Of a stretch of DNA of 63,703 nucleotides, positions 16,495-25,868 are shown one piece after another. Each line of letters opens with the position of its first letter. Positions within the stretch are counted from its first letter, which is position 1. The notes beneath the pieces are model-generated. The model saw nothing but the letters and a program-made list of their open reading frames with translations, ran no database searches and was not told the DNA's origin. This DNA is from Ectopseudomonas mendocina (GTDB lineage: Bacteria > Pseudomonadota > Gammaproteobacteria > Pseudomonadales > Pseudomonadaceae). The translations under genes and the position numbers were made by a program. The stretch lies in NCBI RefSeq assembly GCF_007049795.1, contig NZ_SCFY01000025.1, positions 1-63,703 on the forward strand. The letters are read 5' to 3'.

Positions 16495-18462
16495 ATGGGT
16501 GGCTCATTGAGCAAGCGGCTGGCCAGTCTGAGCACGGCCAGCAAGTTGATGCTGGGATTTGCTCTGGTATTGATTCTGACCGCTCTGGTGGCTGTTACTG
16601 GTCTGCTGGCTTTGCGTGAAGTCAGTGCTGGCGCCGAGCTGCAGCAACGCATGAGTGCGCTTGGCGAGCAGGTGCTGCGCATGCGCCAGAGCGAGCTGGC
16701 GTTCGCGCTGAGTGGCGACAGCCAGCACGCCGAGCGGCTGGCAGAGCAGGCTGAGAGTATTTTGCAGGCCGGACAGGCACTGCAAGGTGAGCTCGATAGC
16801 GACACAGCTGCCATTCTGGCGCAGGTCGAGCCTGCACTGGCCGACTACCGCAGCGCTTTTGCCCGTTACGTTGAGCTCACCGATAACATGCAGCTGTCCC
16901 TGCAAGCCGCTGACTGGCTGGTGGTCAGCGCGGCCAACAGCCTGGATCTGCTGCAGGAGGGGTTGGCCGAAGATGGCGTCGACCTGCTCAAGAGCACCCA
17001 GGGTGAGCGCGGTGGCGACTCGGTTGCGCAGGCTGGCAAGGTCAGCAAGATCCATCAGTTGCTGCTGCAGGCGTTGGATCAGGCACGCCAGCGTCTGGAG
17101 GCCAGTCGACGTAGCGATAGCAGCGGGCAGGCGGAAATTGCCCAGGCCGGTGAGGCGCAAGCCCTGGCTGCCGAATTGCGCGATGCGCTGGATGATCCCG
17201 GTTATGCCGCGGTGCTTGGTGAGGTGGTGGTCAATGTCGACTCCTTCAACGAGCGCCTGAAGGAATACGCCACCCAGCTGCAGCAACAAAAACAGGTATA
17301 TGGGCAACTGGTTGCTCAGGTCGAGCAGTTGCTGCAGCGGGTCGAGCTGGCCCTGGAAACCCAGCGTCAGGCCATGCATGCCGAGCGTCAGGCCAGCAGT
17401 GGTCTGATCATCGCGGCGGCGGCCCTGGCGTTGCTGTTTGGCCTTAGCGCGGCAATCATCATCAGCCTGGCCATCGTGCGTCCGCTCAAGCGAGTGATCG
17501 GCCTCGCTGAATCCATCGCCGCTGGTGATCTCAGTGTGCGCATCGAACAGGATCGTCGTGACGAGATCGGTCAACTGCTCGCTGCCATGCAGGGAATGTC
17601 CGCCAACCTGCGCGATATGGTTGGGCGCCTGCAGGGGGGCGTGGCGCAGATTTCCAGCTCCGCCCAGACCCTTTCTTCCACGGCCGAGCAGACGCGCCAG
17701 GGGGTCAATGGCCAGAAGCTGGAGACCGATCAGGTCGCCACTGCCATGAGTCAGATGACAGCCACGGTGCACGAGGTGGCGCGCAATGCCGAGGCGGCAG
17801 CGGCTTCCACCGAACAGGCTGACCAGCGTGTCGGTGCCGGTAGCCAGGTGGTGCGCCAGACCCTGCAGCGCATCGAGCAGTTGGCCGGTGCCATGGACGC
17901 CACTACCGAGAGCATTCAGCGCCTGAGTCAGGATACTCAGCGCATCGATGCAGTACTCGACGTGATCAAGAGCGTTGCCGAGCAAACCAACCTGCTGGCG
18001 CTCAACGCGGCCATCGAAGCGGCGCGCGCCGGAGAACAGGGGCGCGGTTTCGCGGTGGTCGCCGATGAGGTGCGTGCGCTGGCCAAGCGCACTCAGCAAT
18101 CCACCGCGGAAATCGAGTCGCTGATCGCGGCCCTGCGCGAAGGCAGCCGCCGCGCTGTGGCAGACATGGAGCAGAGCGCCAGTCTGGTGGGCCTGACGGT
18201 GGGCGACGCCAACCAGACCGAGGGCGCCCTGGCGGCCATTGCCGAGGCGGTGAGCTTGATCTCGGAGATGAACCAGCAGATCGCTGCAGCGGCCGAGCAG
18301 CAGACCGCCGTGGCCGAGGAAATCAATCGCAGCGTCACCTCGATCCGCGATATCGCCGATCAGTCGGCCACGGCCATGGATGCGACCGCTGCGTCGAGCA
18401 TCCAATTGGCTGAGCTGGGGCGGGAGCTGCAGGGTATGGCGGGGCACTTTCGTCTGACATAG
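16495..18462 (+). CDS. Methyl-accepting chemotaxis protein with long helical sensor
   Basis: 655-residue chemoreceptor. Membrane helix 1 (about 17-42, LMLGFALVLILTALVAVTGLLAL) is followed by a roughly 260-residue periplasmic domain that is almost entirely helical. This length fits the helical bimodular (HBM) type. Helix 2 (SGLIIAAAALALLFGLSAAIIISLA) leads to a HAMP domain and a signalling domain with the hairpin tip EQTNLLALNAAIEAARAGEQGRGFAVVADEVRALA near 493-530. There is no C-terminal pentapeptide tether. HBM receptors in Pseudomonas sense organic acids; the ligand here is not known. Confidence 0.92.
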   Translation: MGGSLSKRLASLSTASKLMLGFALVLILTALVAVTGLLALREVSAGAELQQRMSALGEQVLRMRQSELAFALSGDSQHAERLAEQAESILQAGQALQGELDSDTAAILAQVEPALADYRSAFARYVELTDNMQLSLQAADWLVVSAANSLDLLQEGLAEDGVDLLKSTQGERGGDSVAQAGKVSKIHQLLLQALDQARQRLEASRRSDSSGQAEIAQAGEAQALAAELRDALDDPGYAAVLGEVVVNVDSFNERLKEYATQLQQQKQVYGQLVAQVEQLLQRVELALETQRQAMHAERQASSGLIIAAAALALLFGLSAAIIISLAIVRPLKRVIGLAESIAAGDLSVRIEQDRRDEIGQLLAAMQGMSANLRDMVGRLQGGVAQISSSAQTLSSTAEQTRQGVNGQKLETDQVATAMSQMTATVHEVARNAEAAAASTEQADQRVGAGSQVVRQTLQRIEQLAGAMDATTESIQRLSQDTQRIDAVLDVIKSVAEQTNLLALNAAIEAARAGEQGRGFAVVADEVRALAKRTQQSTAEIESLIAALREGSRRAVADMEQSASLVGLTVGDANQTEGALAAIAEAVSLISEMNQQIAAAAEQQTAVAEEINRSVTSIRDIADQSATAMDATAASSIQLAELGRELQGMAGHFRLT

Positions 18463-18557
18463 CGTCTGCCCTCACAGTTTCGTGAGCAAACTTTGCATAG
18501 CGCTATGCCACGCCCCGGCACCCCAGTAGCATCGGCGTTCTGCATAAGGAGCGAACG

Positions 18558-19475
18558 ATGCGAACCAAACTCGATGCCTGTCTCGACTCGGTCAATCAGG
18601 TATTGCTGGGCAAAGAGGCGCAGGTGCGCCTGGCGCTGACCTGCCTGCTGGCGCGTGGTCACCTGTTGATCGAAGACCTGCCGGGCATGGGCAAGACTAC
18701 CCTCAGCCATGCCTTGGCGCGCGTGCTGGGACTGAGCTTCCAGCGCATCCAGTTCACCTCCGACCTGCTGCCGGGCGACATTCTTGGTACCTCGGTATTC
18801 GACAAGGACAGCGGGCAGTTCGTCTTTCACCCGGGGCCGATCTTCGCCGAGCTGGTGCTGGCCGATGAAATCAACCGTGCCACCCCCAAGAGCCAGAGCG
18901 CGCTGCTCGAAGCCATGGAGGAGGGCCAGGTGACCATCGAGGGCGCGACGCGGCCGCTGCCCGAGCCATTTTTCGTCATCGCCACGCAGAACCCGGTCAG
19001 CAGTGGCGGCACCTTCGCCTTGCCCGAATCCCAGCTCGATCGTTTTCTCATGCGCCTGTCGCTGGGCTATCCGGCGCAGGCTGCGGAACGGGCGTTGCTG
19101 CTAGGCGATGCTCGGCGCGATCTGTTGCCGCGCATGGAGTCGATTCTCGATCATGCCGAACTGGCACGGCTGCAGGCGCAAGTGCCCAAGGTTCGTGCCA
19201 GCGATGCGCTGATCGACTATGTGCTGCGCCTGGTCGAGGCGACGCGCAGCCAGCCGCAGTTCGCCTGGGGCTTGTCGCCGCGCGCCAGTCTGGCGTTGCT
19301 GGCCGCTGCACGGGCCTGGGCGTTGCTGGCCGAGCGTGATTACGTGATCCCCGAGGATGTGCAGGCGGTGCTGCCGTCGGTGGTGGGGCATCGCCTGCGC
19401 GAGCGCGCCGATCCCACCGGCCACGGTGGCGGCAGCCTGGTGCAGTGGTTGCTGCGCGAAGTACCGGCGCTCTGA
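18558..19475 (+). CDS. MoxR-family AAA+ ATPase
   Basis: 305-residue ATPase with Walker A DLPGMGKTTLSHALA near residue 40, Walker B and following ELVLADEINRATPKSQSALLEAMEE near 98, and sensor-1 FFVIATQNPVSSGGTFALPESQLDRF. The family acts as a chaperone-like partner of DUF58/VWA proteins. The TGA overlaps the ATG of the DUF58 gene (TGATG), and that gene in turn overlaps tgpA, making a tight three-gene operon as at PA2875-PA2873 of P. aeruginosa. Confidence 0.93.
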   Translation: MRTKLDACLDSVNQVLLGKEAQVRLALTCLLARGHLLIEDLPGMGKTTLSHALARVLGLSFQRIQFTSDLLPGDILGTSVFDKDSGQFVFHPGPIFAELVLADEINRATPKSQSALLEAMEEGQVTIEGATRPLPEPFFVIATQNPVSSGGTFALPESQLDRFLMRLSLGYPAQAAERALLLGDARRDLLPRMESILDHAELARLQAQVPKVRASDALIDYVLRLVEATRSQPQFAWGLSPRASLALLAAARAWALLAERDYVIPEDVQAVLPSVVGHRLRERADPTGHGGGSLVQWLLREVPAL

Positions 19476-20428
19476 TGCGTGCAGCGCTGAAGCCGCTCTG
19501 GCGGCGTTGGCTGGCCAGGCGCATTCCGCCTGCTGCCAGCGTGCGCTTGAATCAGCGGCGCATTTTCATTCTGCCCAGTCGGGTCGGGGCTGTGTTTGCC
19601 GTGGCACTTCTACTGATGCTGCTGGTGGGCATCAATTATCAGAACAGCCTGGCCTATGGCCTGACCTTCCTGCTGGTATCGGTGTTCGTTGTCACCATCC
19701 TGCATACCTACCGCAACCTGGCCGGGCTGGTGCTCAAGGCTGGTGGTGGCGGGGCAGTGTTCGTCGGCGAGCAGGCGCGCTTTCGCGTGCGTCTTGAGAG
19801 CCCTGAGCGCGAGCACCAGGCCGTGGCGCTGGGCTGGCCACCGTCTGAGCTGGTGGTGCGCGATGTGCCGCGCCAGGGGCAGACCGAAGTGGATTTGAGC
19901 CAGCCAGCCGTGAGACGTGGCTGGCTGCGACCCGAGCGTCTGAGGGTGGAAAGCCGTTTTCCGTTGGGTTTGCTGGTGGCCTGGAGCTGGGTCGATCTGG
20001 ATCAGGCGGTGCTGGTCTACCCGCGGCCGTTGGAGGGGGAGCTGCCGTTGTCGGCAGGCCTGGGCGCCGAGGAGGAAGAGGGCATGCGCGCGCGCGGTCA
20101 GGGCGCCGATGATTTCCAGGGTCTGCGCGAGTATCAGCCGGGCGATTCGAAACGGCGCCTGGACTGGAAGGCCTATTCACGTGGCCAGGGCCTGCTGGTC
20201 AAGGATTTCGCCATGCTCAGCGGCCGCGATCTATGGTTGGACTTCGACAGTCTGGGTGGCGACAGCGAAATGCGTTTGTCGCTGCTCTGTTACTGGGTGC
20301 TGCAGTTCACCGAGCGGCAACAGGCATTCGGCTTGCAACTGCCTGGGCAGGTGATCGCACCGGATTACGGTGAGGGGCATCGCGATGCTTGCCTGCGCGC
20401 CCTGGCGTTGTTCGGAGCGCGGGCATGA
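19475..20428 (+). CDS. DUF58 domain membrane protein
   Basis: 317 residues. Two adjacent membrane helices near residues 30-75 (VGAVFAVALLLMLLVGINYQNSLAYGLTFLLVSVFVVTIL) are followed by a cytoplasmic or beta-rich region and the DUF58 signature FQGLREYQPGDSKRRLDWKAYSRGQGLLVKDF near 212-245. Such proteins pair with MoxR ATPases. Start and stop overlap the genes on both sides (TGATG and ATGA), so translation is coupled across the operon. The exact job is unknown. Confidence 0.92.
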   Translation: MRAALKPLWRRWLARRIPPAASVRLNQRRIFILPSRVGAVFAVALLLMLLVGINYQNSLAYGLTFLLVSVFVVTILHTYRNLAGLVLKAGGGGAVFVGEQARFRVRLESPEREHQAVALGWPPSELVVRDVPRQGQTEVDLSQPAVRRGWLRPERLRVESRFPLGLLVAWSWVDLDQAVLVYPRPLEGELPLSAGLGAEEEEGMRARGQGADDFQGLREYQPGDSKRRLDWKAYSRGQGLLVKDFAMLSGRDLWLDFDSLGGDSEMRLSLLCYWVLQFTERQQAFGLQLPGQVIAPDYGEGHRDACLRALALFGARA

Positions 20429-22410
20429 GCAGCCTGCCGGGTATTCCAAGGATCGCTCTGACCTGGTTGCTGGTCGCCCAGGTGCTGGTGATCGTGCCGC
20501 ACCTGGTGCATCTGCCGCTGTGGATGATCGCGCTGTGGCTTGGTGCTGCCGGTTGGCGTGTGCAGATCTTCCGCATGCGTGCGCGCTATCCCAATGGTTG
20601 GGCCAAGGGCGGCCTGGTGCTGCTGGTGGTGGCTGGCATCCTGCTTTCGCGCGGCACACTGGTGGGGCTGGATGCCGCGTCGGTGCTGCTGATCGCCACC
20701 TTCACCCTCAAGCTGCTGGAGATGCGCACGCGGCGTGATGCGCTGGTGCTGATCTTCCTCGGTTTCTTCTGCGTGGTGACCGCCTATCTGTTCGAGGACG
20801 GCATTCTTGCCGCGCTCTACAGCCTGCTGCCGGTTACGGCGCTACTGACCGCGCTGGTCGGCCTGCAGCACAGTGGTTTTGCCGAGCGCCCCTGGCCACC
20901 CCTGCGCTTGGCGGGTGGCTTGGTGCTGCAAGCGATACCGCTGATGCTGTTGCTGTTCGTGTTCTTTCCGCGCATGGGGCCGTTGTGGTCGCTGCCAATG
21001 CCCAGCGACAAGGGCGTCACTGGACTGTCGGACAGCATGGAGCCGGCAGATATCGCCGAGCTCAGTCGTTCCTCGGCACTGGCCTTTCGCGCCAGCTTCG
21101 AGGGTGAGGTGCCGGCGAGAGGGCAGCTGTATTGGCGTGCTTTGACGCTGGAGCGTTTCGATGGCAGACGCTGGTCGCAATCCAGTTACGCTGATGTACC
21201 CGTCACGCCGCAGTGGAGCAAGGCTGGCGAGTCGCTCGATTACAGCATCATCATGCAGCCCAGCGGCAAGCGTTGGCTGTACGCCCTGGATGTTGGTGAG
21301 ATGGCGCAGGACAGCGGGCGGATGATGAACGACTTCCGTTGGCAGAGGCTGCGTCCGGTAGATCGGCCCCTGCTGTACCAGGTGCGTTCCTGGCCTGAGG
21401 CAGCACGTGAAGCATCGGCCGAGCCACCCGGTTTGCGCCAGGCACTGCAACTGCCCGAGCAGGGCGACCCGCGCAGTCGCGTCTGGGCGGCTGAGCTGAA
21501 GGCAAAGTACCCGCAGAGCGATGCGCTGGTGGCCGCAGTGCTGCAGCATTTCAACCGTGAACCCTACGTCTACACGCTGCGCCCGCAGCCGCTGGGCAGC
21601 GACAGCATCGACGATTTCCTGTTCAACACCCGGCGTGGTTTCTGCGCGCACTATGCCGGCGCCATGACCTTCGTTCTGCGTGCCGCGGGTATCCCCGCGC
21701 GGGTGGTCGCCGGTTATCAAGGCGGCGAGCTCAATCCCAATGGCAACTACATTCAGGTACGCCAGTTCGATGCCCATGCCTGGGTCGAGTACTGGCAGCC
21801 GGGCCGTGGCTGGCGCAGCGTCGATCCGACTTTTCAGGTAGCGCCGGAACGTATCGAGCAAGGGTTGGAAGAGGCCTTGGCCGAAGAGGATGGTTTTCTT
21901 GACGATCAACCCTTCTCGCCACTGCGCTACCGCGAGCTGGCCTGGCTCAATCAGCTGCGCATGAGTTGGGAGAATCTCAATTACGGCTGGCAGCGCTGGG
22001 TGCTGGGTTACCAGGGTGAACAGCAGCTGAAACTGCTGCAGAACTGGTTCGGCAGCCTCGATTGGCAGCGTCTGGCGATCGCTCTGGTGGGCACTGGCGC
22101 GCTTTTGATTGGCCTGCTGGCGCTGTGGCTGCTCAAACCCTGGCAACAAAGGCCTGATCCGCAGCGCCAGGCGTTTCGCAAGTTCGAGCGGCTGTTGGCG
22201 CGCCATGACGTGCGCCGGGAAGCGGGTGAGGGCGCACGCTCCTTCGCGTTGCGCGCGGCGCGGCAGTTGCCCGAGCAGGCGGAGCAGATCGAGACATTTG
22301 CCCGATGCTTCGAGCAGCAGCGCTATGCCGGCGGGCCAGCGTCACGTGATGCTTTGCGGCAAGCACTGAGTGATTTGCGCAGAGCATTACCCTGGCGCTT
22401 GTCGCGTTAG
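20425..22410 (+). CDS. tgpA: Transglutaminase-like membrane protein TgpA
   Basis: 661 residues. The N-terminal DUF3488 region has about six membrane helices (1-200). A periplasmic transglutaminase core follows with catalytic Cys near 405 in RRGFCAHYAGAMTF, His near 450 in FDAHAWVEYW and Asp in SVDPTFQ. A final membrane helix near 555-575 (LAIALVGTGALLIGLLALWLL) precedes a cytoplasmic DUF4129-like tail. This matches P. aeruginosa TgpA (PA2873), reported as essential for growth there. Its in vivo substrate is not established. It starts inside the DUF58 stop codon. Confidence 0.94.
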   Translation: MSSLPGIPRIALTWLLVAQVLVIVPHLVHLPLWMIALWLGAAGWRVQIFRMRARYPNGWAKGGLVLLVVAGILLSRGTLVGLDAASVLLIATFTLKLLEMRTRRDALVLIFLGFFCVVTAYLFEDGILAALYSLLPVTALLTALVGLQHSGFAERPWPPLRLAGGLVLQAIPLMLLLFVFFPRMGPLWSLPMPSDKGVTGLSDSMEPADIAELSRSSALAFRASFEGEVPARGQLYWRALTLERFDGRRWSQSSYADVPVTPQWSKAGESLDYSIIMQPSGKRWLYALDVGEMAQDSGRMMNDFRWQRLRPVDRPLLYQVRSWPEAAREASAEPPGLRQALQLPEQGDPRSRVWAAELKAKYPQSDALVAAVLQHFNREPYVYTLRPQPLGSDSIDDFLFNTRRGFCAHYAGAMTFVLRAAGIPARVVAGYQGGELNPNGNYIQVRQFDAHAWVEYWQPGRGWRSVDPTFQVAPERIEQGLEEALAEEDGFLDDQPFSPLRYRELAWLNQLRMSWENLNYGWQRWVLGYQGEQQLKLLQNWFGSLDWQRLAIALVGTGALLIGLLALWLLKPWQQRPDPQRQAFRKFERLLARHDVRREAGEGARSFALRAARQLPEQAEQIETFARCFEQQRYAGGPASRDALRQALSDLRRALPWRLSR

Positions 22411-22443
22411 CGACCATTGGCCACTTGCTTGAGTGGGTGGTCG
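22411..22443 (+). terminator. Hairpin after tgpA
   Basis: CGACCA/TGGTCG and CCACT/AGTGG form an interrupted 11-bp stem directly after the tgpA stop codon. There is no T-run, so it may be an RNA-stabilising hairpin instead of a true terminator. Confidence 0.35.
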
Positions 22444-22482
22444 GGCTGTTAGCTTGATGCATCTTCGTTTGGAGGAGCGAGC

Positions 22483-23253
22483 ATGAGCGATTTCATCGAG
22501 CATTGCCTGGGCCGCGTCCTGGCTCTGCAAGTGCGGTTGTATGCCTGCCAGGCACGGCTGGCCGACTGTACCGACACCGAGGCATTGCACGATTTACGCA
22601 TCGCCCTGCGGCAATTGCGCAGCCTGTTGCGTCCGTTACGCGGTTTGCCGGCTGTAGATGTTCTGGAGCAGGGAGCAGCGGTGCTGGGCCGCCTCAGCGG
22701 GCCACTGCGTGATCGCGAAGTCCTGGTCGCCGAGTTGGCGCGCATGGGGTTGGCCCATCTGGCGCCTGTCGATGAGGCGCAGCGCGCCGCAGGCTACGCA
22801 GCCATTGCCAGTAGTCGCGAGTTGGCGGACCTGATGCTGTTGCTCGACGGCTGGCCGGCGAATTGGCGTGAAGCCGCCAGACAAGGCCAGTTGAACGATA
22901 TAGACAAACGCATCCGGCGTCGCCTGCGCCGTCAGCTACGGCAACTGGCCCGTGCGTTGCGCGATCCGGCGCATGATCGTCACCGCCTGCGCCTGTTGAT
23001 CAAGCGCGTGCGTTACGCCGCTGAAACCTACCCCGCACAAAGTCGTTTGAGCAAGGCGGCGCAGCTCAGGCTCAAGCGTGCGCAAAGCGCGCTAGGCGAC
23101 TGGCACGATCGGCTGCAGTGGCTGGCACAGGCTGATGCGATGGTGTCCCTGGAACCTTGCCGGGCTATCTGGCTGCAGGCTCTGCTGACTGCAGAGGGGC
23201 GCGCCGATGATGCCTTGCTGGCGCTGTATGGCGACCTGCCGAACGCAGACTAA
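22483..23253 (+). CDS. CHAD domain-containing protein
   Basis: 256-residue, strongly basic, all-helical protein. The CHAD pattern is clear: LHDLRIALRQLRSLLRPLRGL near residues 34-55, then DRHRLRLLIKRVRYAAETY and LGDWHDRLQWLAQAD in the second half. The conserved His and Arg/Lys residues bind polyphosphate in studied members. It has no CYTH partner domain. GGAGGAG precedes the ATG. It follows the tgpA operon by 72 bp, separated by a hairpin. Possible association with polyphosphate granules is inferred from the family only. Confidence 0.85.
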   Translation: MSDFIEHCLGRVLALQVRLYACQARLADCTDTEALHDLRIALRQLRSLLRPLRGLPAVDVLEQGAAVLGRLSGPLRDREVLVAELARMGLAHLAPVDEAQRAAGYAAIASSRELADLMLLLDGWPANWREAARQGQLNDIDKRIRRRLRRQLRQLARALRDPAHDRHRLRLLIKRVRYAAETYPAQSRLSKAAQLRLKRAQSALGDWHDRLQWLAQADAMVSLEPCRAIWLQALLTAEGRADDALLALYGDLPNAD

Positions 23254-23359
23254 GGTGTCATTCTCGCCGCAAATATGACCGAATAGGCTTCCTTACAGGC
23301 TATCGTTCAGTCGTCAGCATCCCCTAAGATCGTCGCCATCGATGAATGACGAGGTGCGT

Positions 23360-24157
23360 ATGATCTTTTCCGAAATGCTTGAGGCGGTGCGCCGCGATCC
23401 CGATGCCGTGGTGATTCCGGCTGAGTGGGGGCAGGGCCGCGCCAGTTTCGGCGGCCTGGTGGCGGCTCTGGCGTTCGAGGCCATGCGCGCCAAGGTGCCG
23501 CACGGCCGGCCGGTACGCTCGCTGGCTATCACCTTCGTCGGCCCCGTGACGCCGGATGTTCCCGTCAGTTTTCAGGCCGAGGTGCTACGCGAGGGCAAGG
23601 CGGTCAGCCAGATGTTCCTGCGCGCGGTTCAGGACGGACAGGTGGTGACCGTGGTGCAGGGCAGCTTTGGCGCATCGCGCCCTTCGGCGATTGCCGTAGA
23701 GGCGCTTGCCGCGCCGCAGATCACGCCGGTGGAGCAGTGTCAGGAGTTGCCGTATGTGCGCAACGTCACGCCGGAGTTCACGCGTTTTCTGGCCATGCGC
23801 TGGGGAATTGGCGGCATGCCTTTCAGCAACACGCCATCACGGCAGATGGGCGGCTGGGTGCGTTTGCGTGGTGAGCGCGAGCCACAGACGCTCAGCGAGG
23901 CGCACTTGCTGGCACTGGTCGATGCCTGGCCGCCTGCGGTGCTGCCCTATCTGAAAAGCCCGGCGCCGGGCAGCTCGTTGACCTGGACCATCGAGTTCGT
24001 CCAGCCGCTACACACTCTCAGCAGCGAAGACTGGTGCCTGTATCGCGCGGACATTGAATATGCCCGCGATGGTTACGGGCACGTAGCGGCGGCGATGTGG
24101 ACCCCCGCAGGTGAGCTGATCGCTCTGAGCCGGCAGACCGTCACCGTCTTTGGTTGA
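23360..24157 (+). CDS. Acyl-CoA thioesterase (double hotdog, TesB-like)
   Basis: 265-residue protein of the thioesterase-like superfamily. The first hotdog contains PAEWGQGRASFGGLVAALAFEAMRAKV (about 20-46) and the second TWTIEFVQPLHTLSSEDWCLYRADIEYARDGYGHVAAAMWTPAGELIALSRQTV at the end. The arrangement matches TesB/YciA-type enzymes that hydrolyse medium or long acyl-CoA. The ATG at 23360 has GAGG five bases upstream; an ATG six codons earlier has none. Substrate chain length is unknown. Confidence 0.82.
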   Translation: MIFSEMLEAVRRDPDAVVIPAEWGQGRASFGGLVAALAFEAMRAKVPHGRPVRSLAITFVGPVTPDVPVSFQAEVLREGKAVSQMFLRAVQDGQVVTVVQGSFGASRPSAIAVEALAAPQITPVEQCQELPYVRNVTPEFTRFLAMRWGIGGMPFSNTPSRQMGGWVRLRGEREPQTLSEAHLLALVDAWPPAVLPYLKSPAPGSSLTWTIEFVQPLHTLSSEDWCLYRADIEYARDGYGHVAAAMWTPAGELIALSRQTVTVFG

Positions 24158-24306
24158 ATCAGTGGCGCCAGGCAGCGCTTCAGCAACAAGTGCTTCAGGG
24201 CATCGCCCCTGTTGGTGAGAGGCTCTGCGGGCTCGGCCGTGAGCTTGCCGCGCCAGGGAGGTTTCCAGCAGGCACGAGCCACATATGCGATTGCCTGGCA
24301 GCGTCT

Positions 24307-25770
24307 TTACAGGCGCAACTGGCCGATGGCCTTGTTCAGCTCGCCCGCCAGCTGTGCCAGTTGCTGACTAGTGGCGGCCGATTCGAGGGTCTGGCCGACG
24401 GTCTGCTCGGTCACGTCACGGATGCCCACCACCGAGCGGCTCATTTCTTCGGCGACCTGACTCTGCTGCGTGGCTGCCACGGCAATCTGCGTGTTGCTGT
24501 CGCGCATCAGGGCCACGGCGGCAGTGATGGCGGCCAGCGATTCCCCGGCCTCCTGCGCCAGTTGCACGCAGTGATTGGCGTTTTCCGAACTTTCGCGCAT
24601 GAATTCGACGGCGTCGCGGGTGCCACCCTGCAGGTTGCCGATCATCTGGGTGATTTCGTCGGTTGAGTCCTGCACGCGCTTGGCCAGGTTGCGCACTTCG
24701 TCGGCGACCACGGCGAAGCCGCGGCCCATTTCACCGGCGCGGGCGGCTTCGATGGCGGCATTGAGGGCGAGCAGGTTGGTTTGCTCGGCGATGCCGTGAA
24801 TCACGCCGACCACGCGACTGATGTGCTGACTGTCTTCGGCCAGGCGCTCGATGCTGCCGGCGCTCTGGCGCACGCCTTGCGACAGCGCTGCGATGGATTG
24901 CTCGACACGTTCGACCACCTGCTGACCAGCGCGTGCAAGCTGATCGGCATTAAGCGACTGGTCGCGAGTGGTGCCGGCGTGGTCGGCAATATGTTGAACG
25001 GTGGCCGACATTTCGTTGATTGCGGTAGCAGCCTGGTCAGTCTCGCTCTGCTGGCTGAGCATGCCCTGGCGCACGGCCCCCATTCGCTCTGCCATAGCGC
25101 GGGTGCTGCTGTCCAGCTCGCAGGCGACCTGGCCGACGGTGCCGACCACGCGCTGGTAGCCGGCTTGCATGGCGTTGAAGGCAGCGGCCATCTGGCCGAC
25201 CTCGTCACGGCTGTCCAGCGGCACGCGCAGGGACAGATCCCCGCTGCGTTCGGCTTGCAGCATCACATCCTTGAGGGTGTTGAGGTGACTGAGCAGAAAG
25301 CGTATCAACAACTGCGAGGCAGCCAGCAGTAACAGCATCAGCACGGCGACGGCGATGGCATAGGTCAGCGCGTGCTGGGTGAACAGGTCGAGCAGGCTGG
25401 GTGCGCGCACCATGATCACCAGATCACGTCCATCGCCGAGGGTGATGCGCTGTGCACCGACTACCGGCGAATCACCGAATAGGGCGTCGTGCGACAGTGC
25501 CTGCCAGCCGCTGGCGTCAGGAGCTCCCTGAGCGCCCGGCAGGCTGCCTTGCACCATCTGGATATTGGCTGCATTGGGCAAGGTGGCCTGCTCTGGCCAC
25601 TGCTGCAGCACGCGCGCTTGGGACACGGCTGCCTGGCGCGCATCGGCGCTGCGCGCCTGCTGCTCGATGTGCAAGGCGAATAGCACCAGGATCAGGCTGA
25701 TGACGAGGACAACGGCGTTGACCGCCCAGAATTTGTACTTAAGAGAAAGATCGCTGATCCAGGCGCTCAT
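24307..25770 (-). CDS. Methyl-accepting chemotaxis protein
   Basis: 487-residue chemoreceptor with helix 1 (about 12-33, FWAVNAVVLVISLILVLFAL), a short periplasmic region of roughly 95 residues, helix 2 (ALTYAIAVAVLMLLLLAASQLLI), a HAMP domain and a signalling domain with EQTNLLALNAAIEAARAGEMGRGFAVVADEVRNLA. The sensor is much shorter than that of the other chemoreceptor in this window. Position near tatD and mltF2 matches the PA2867 region of P. aeruginosa. Ligand unknown. Confidence 0.92.
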   Translation of the reverse strand: MSAWISDLSLKYKFWAVNAVVLVISLILVLFALHIEQQARSADARQAAVSQARVLQQWPEQATLPNAANIQMVQGSLPGAQGAPDASGWQALSHDALFGDSPVVGAQRITLGDGRDLVIMVRAPSLLDLFTQHALTYAIAVAVLMLLLLAASQLLIRFLLSHLNTLKDVMLQAERSGDLSLRVPLDSRDEVGQMAAAFNAMQAGYQRVVGTVGQVACELDSSTRAMAERMGAVRQGMLSQQSETDQAATAINEMSATVQHIADHAGTTRDQSLNADQLARAGQQVVERVEQSIAALSQGVRQSAGSIERLAEDSQHISRVVGVIHGIAEQTNLLALNAAIEAARAGEMGRGFAVVADEVRNLAKRVQDSTDEITQMIGNLQGGTRDAVEFMRESSENANHCVQLAQEAGESLAAITAAVALMRDSNTQIAVAATQQSQVAEEMSRSVVGIRDVTEQTVGQTLESAATSQQLAQLAGELNKAIGQLRL

Positions 25771-25868
25771 GTTGTTGTTATCCGTCTCGCTGCGTTCTAT
25801 TGGCCAAGTGCCAGTAGTATGCCTTGACTGGCAGCCAGAACCTTGACGTCAATCAATGCTCTGGTGCC

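Noticed and set aside
16504..18447. A 647-codon open frame antisense to the first chemoreceptor gene
   Set aside because: It mirrors the repetitive codon use of the receptor; its Gly/Leu/His-rich product matches no family.
20842..22206. A 454-codon open frame antisense to tgpA
   Set aside because: It is overlapped entirely by an intact gene with catalytic residues in place, and shows no domain or start signal.
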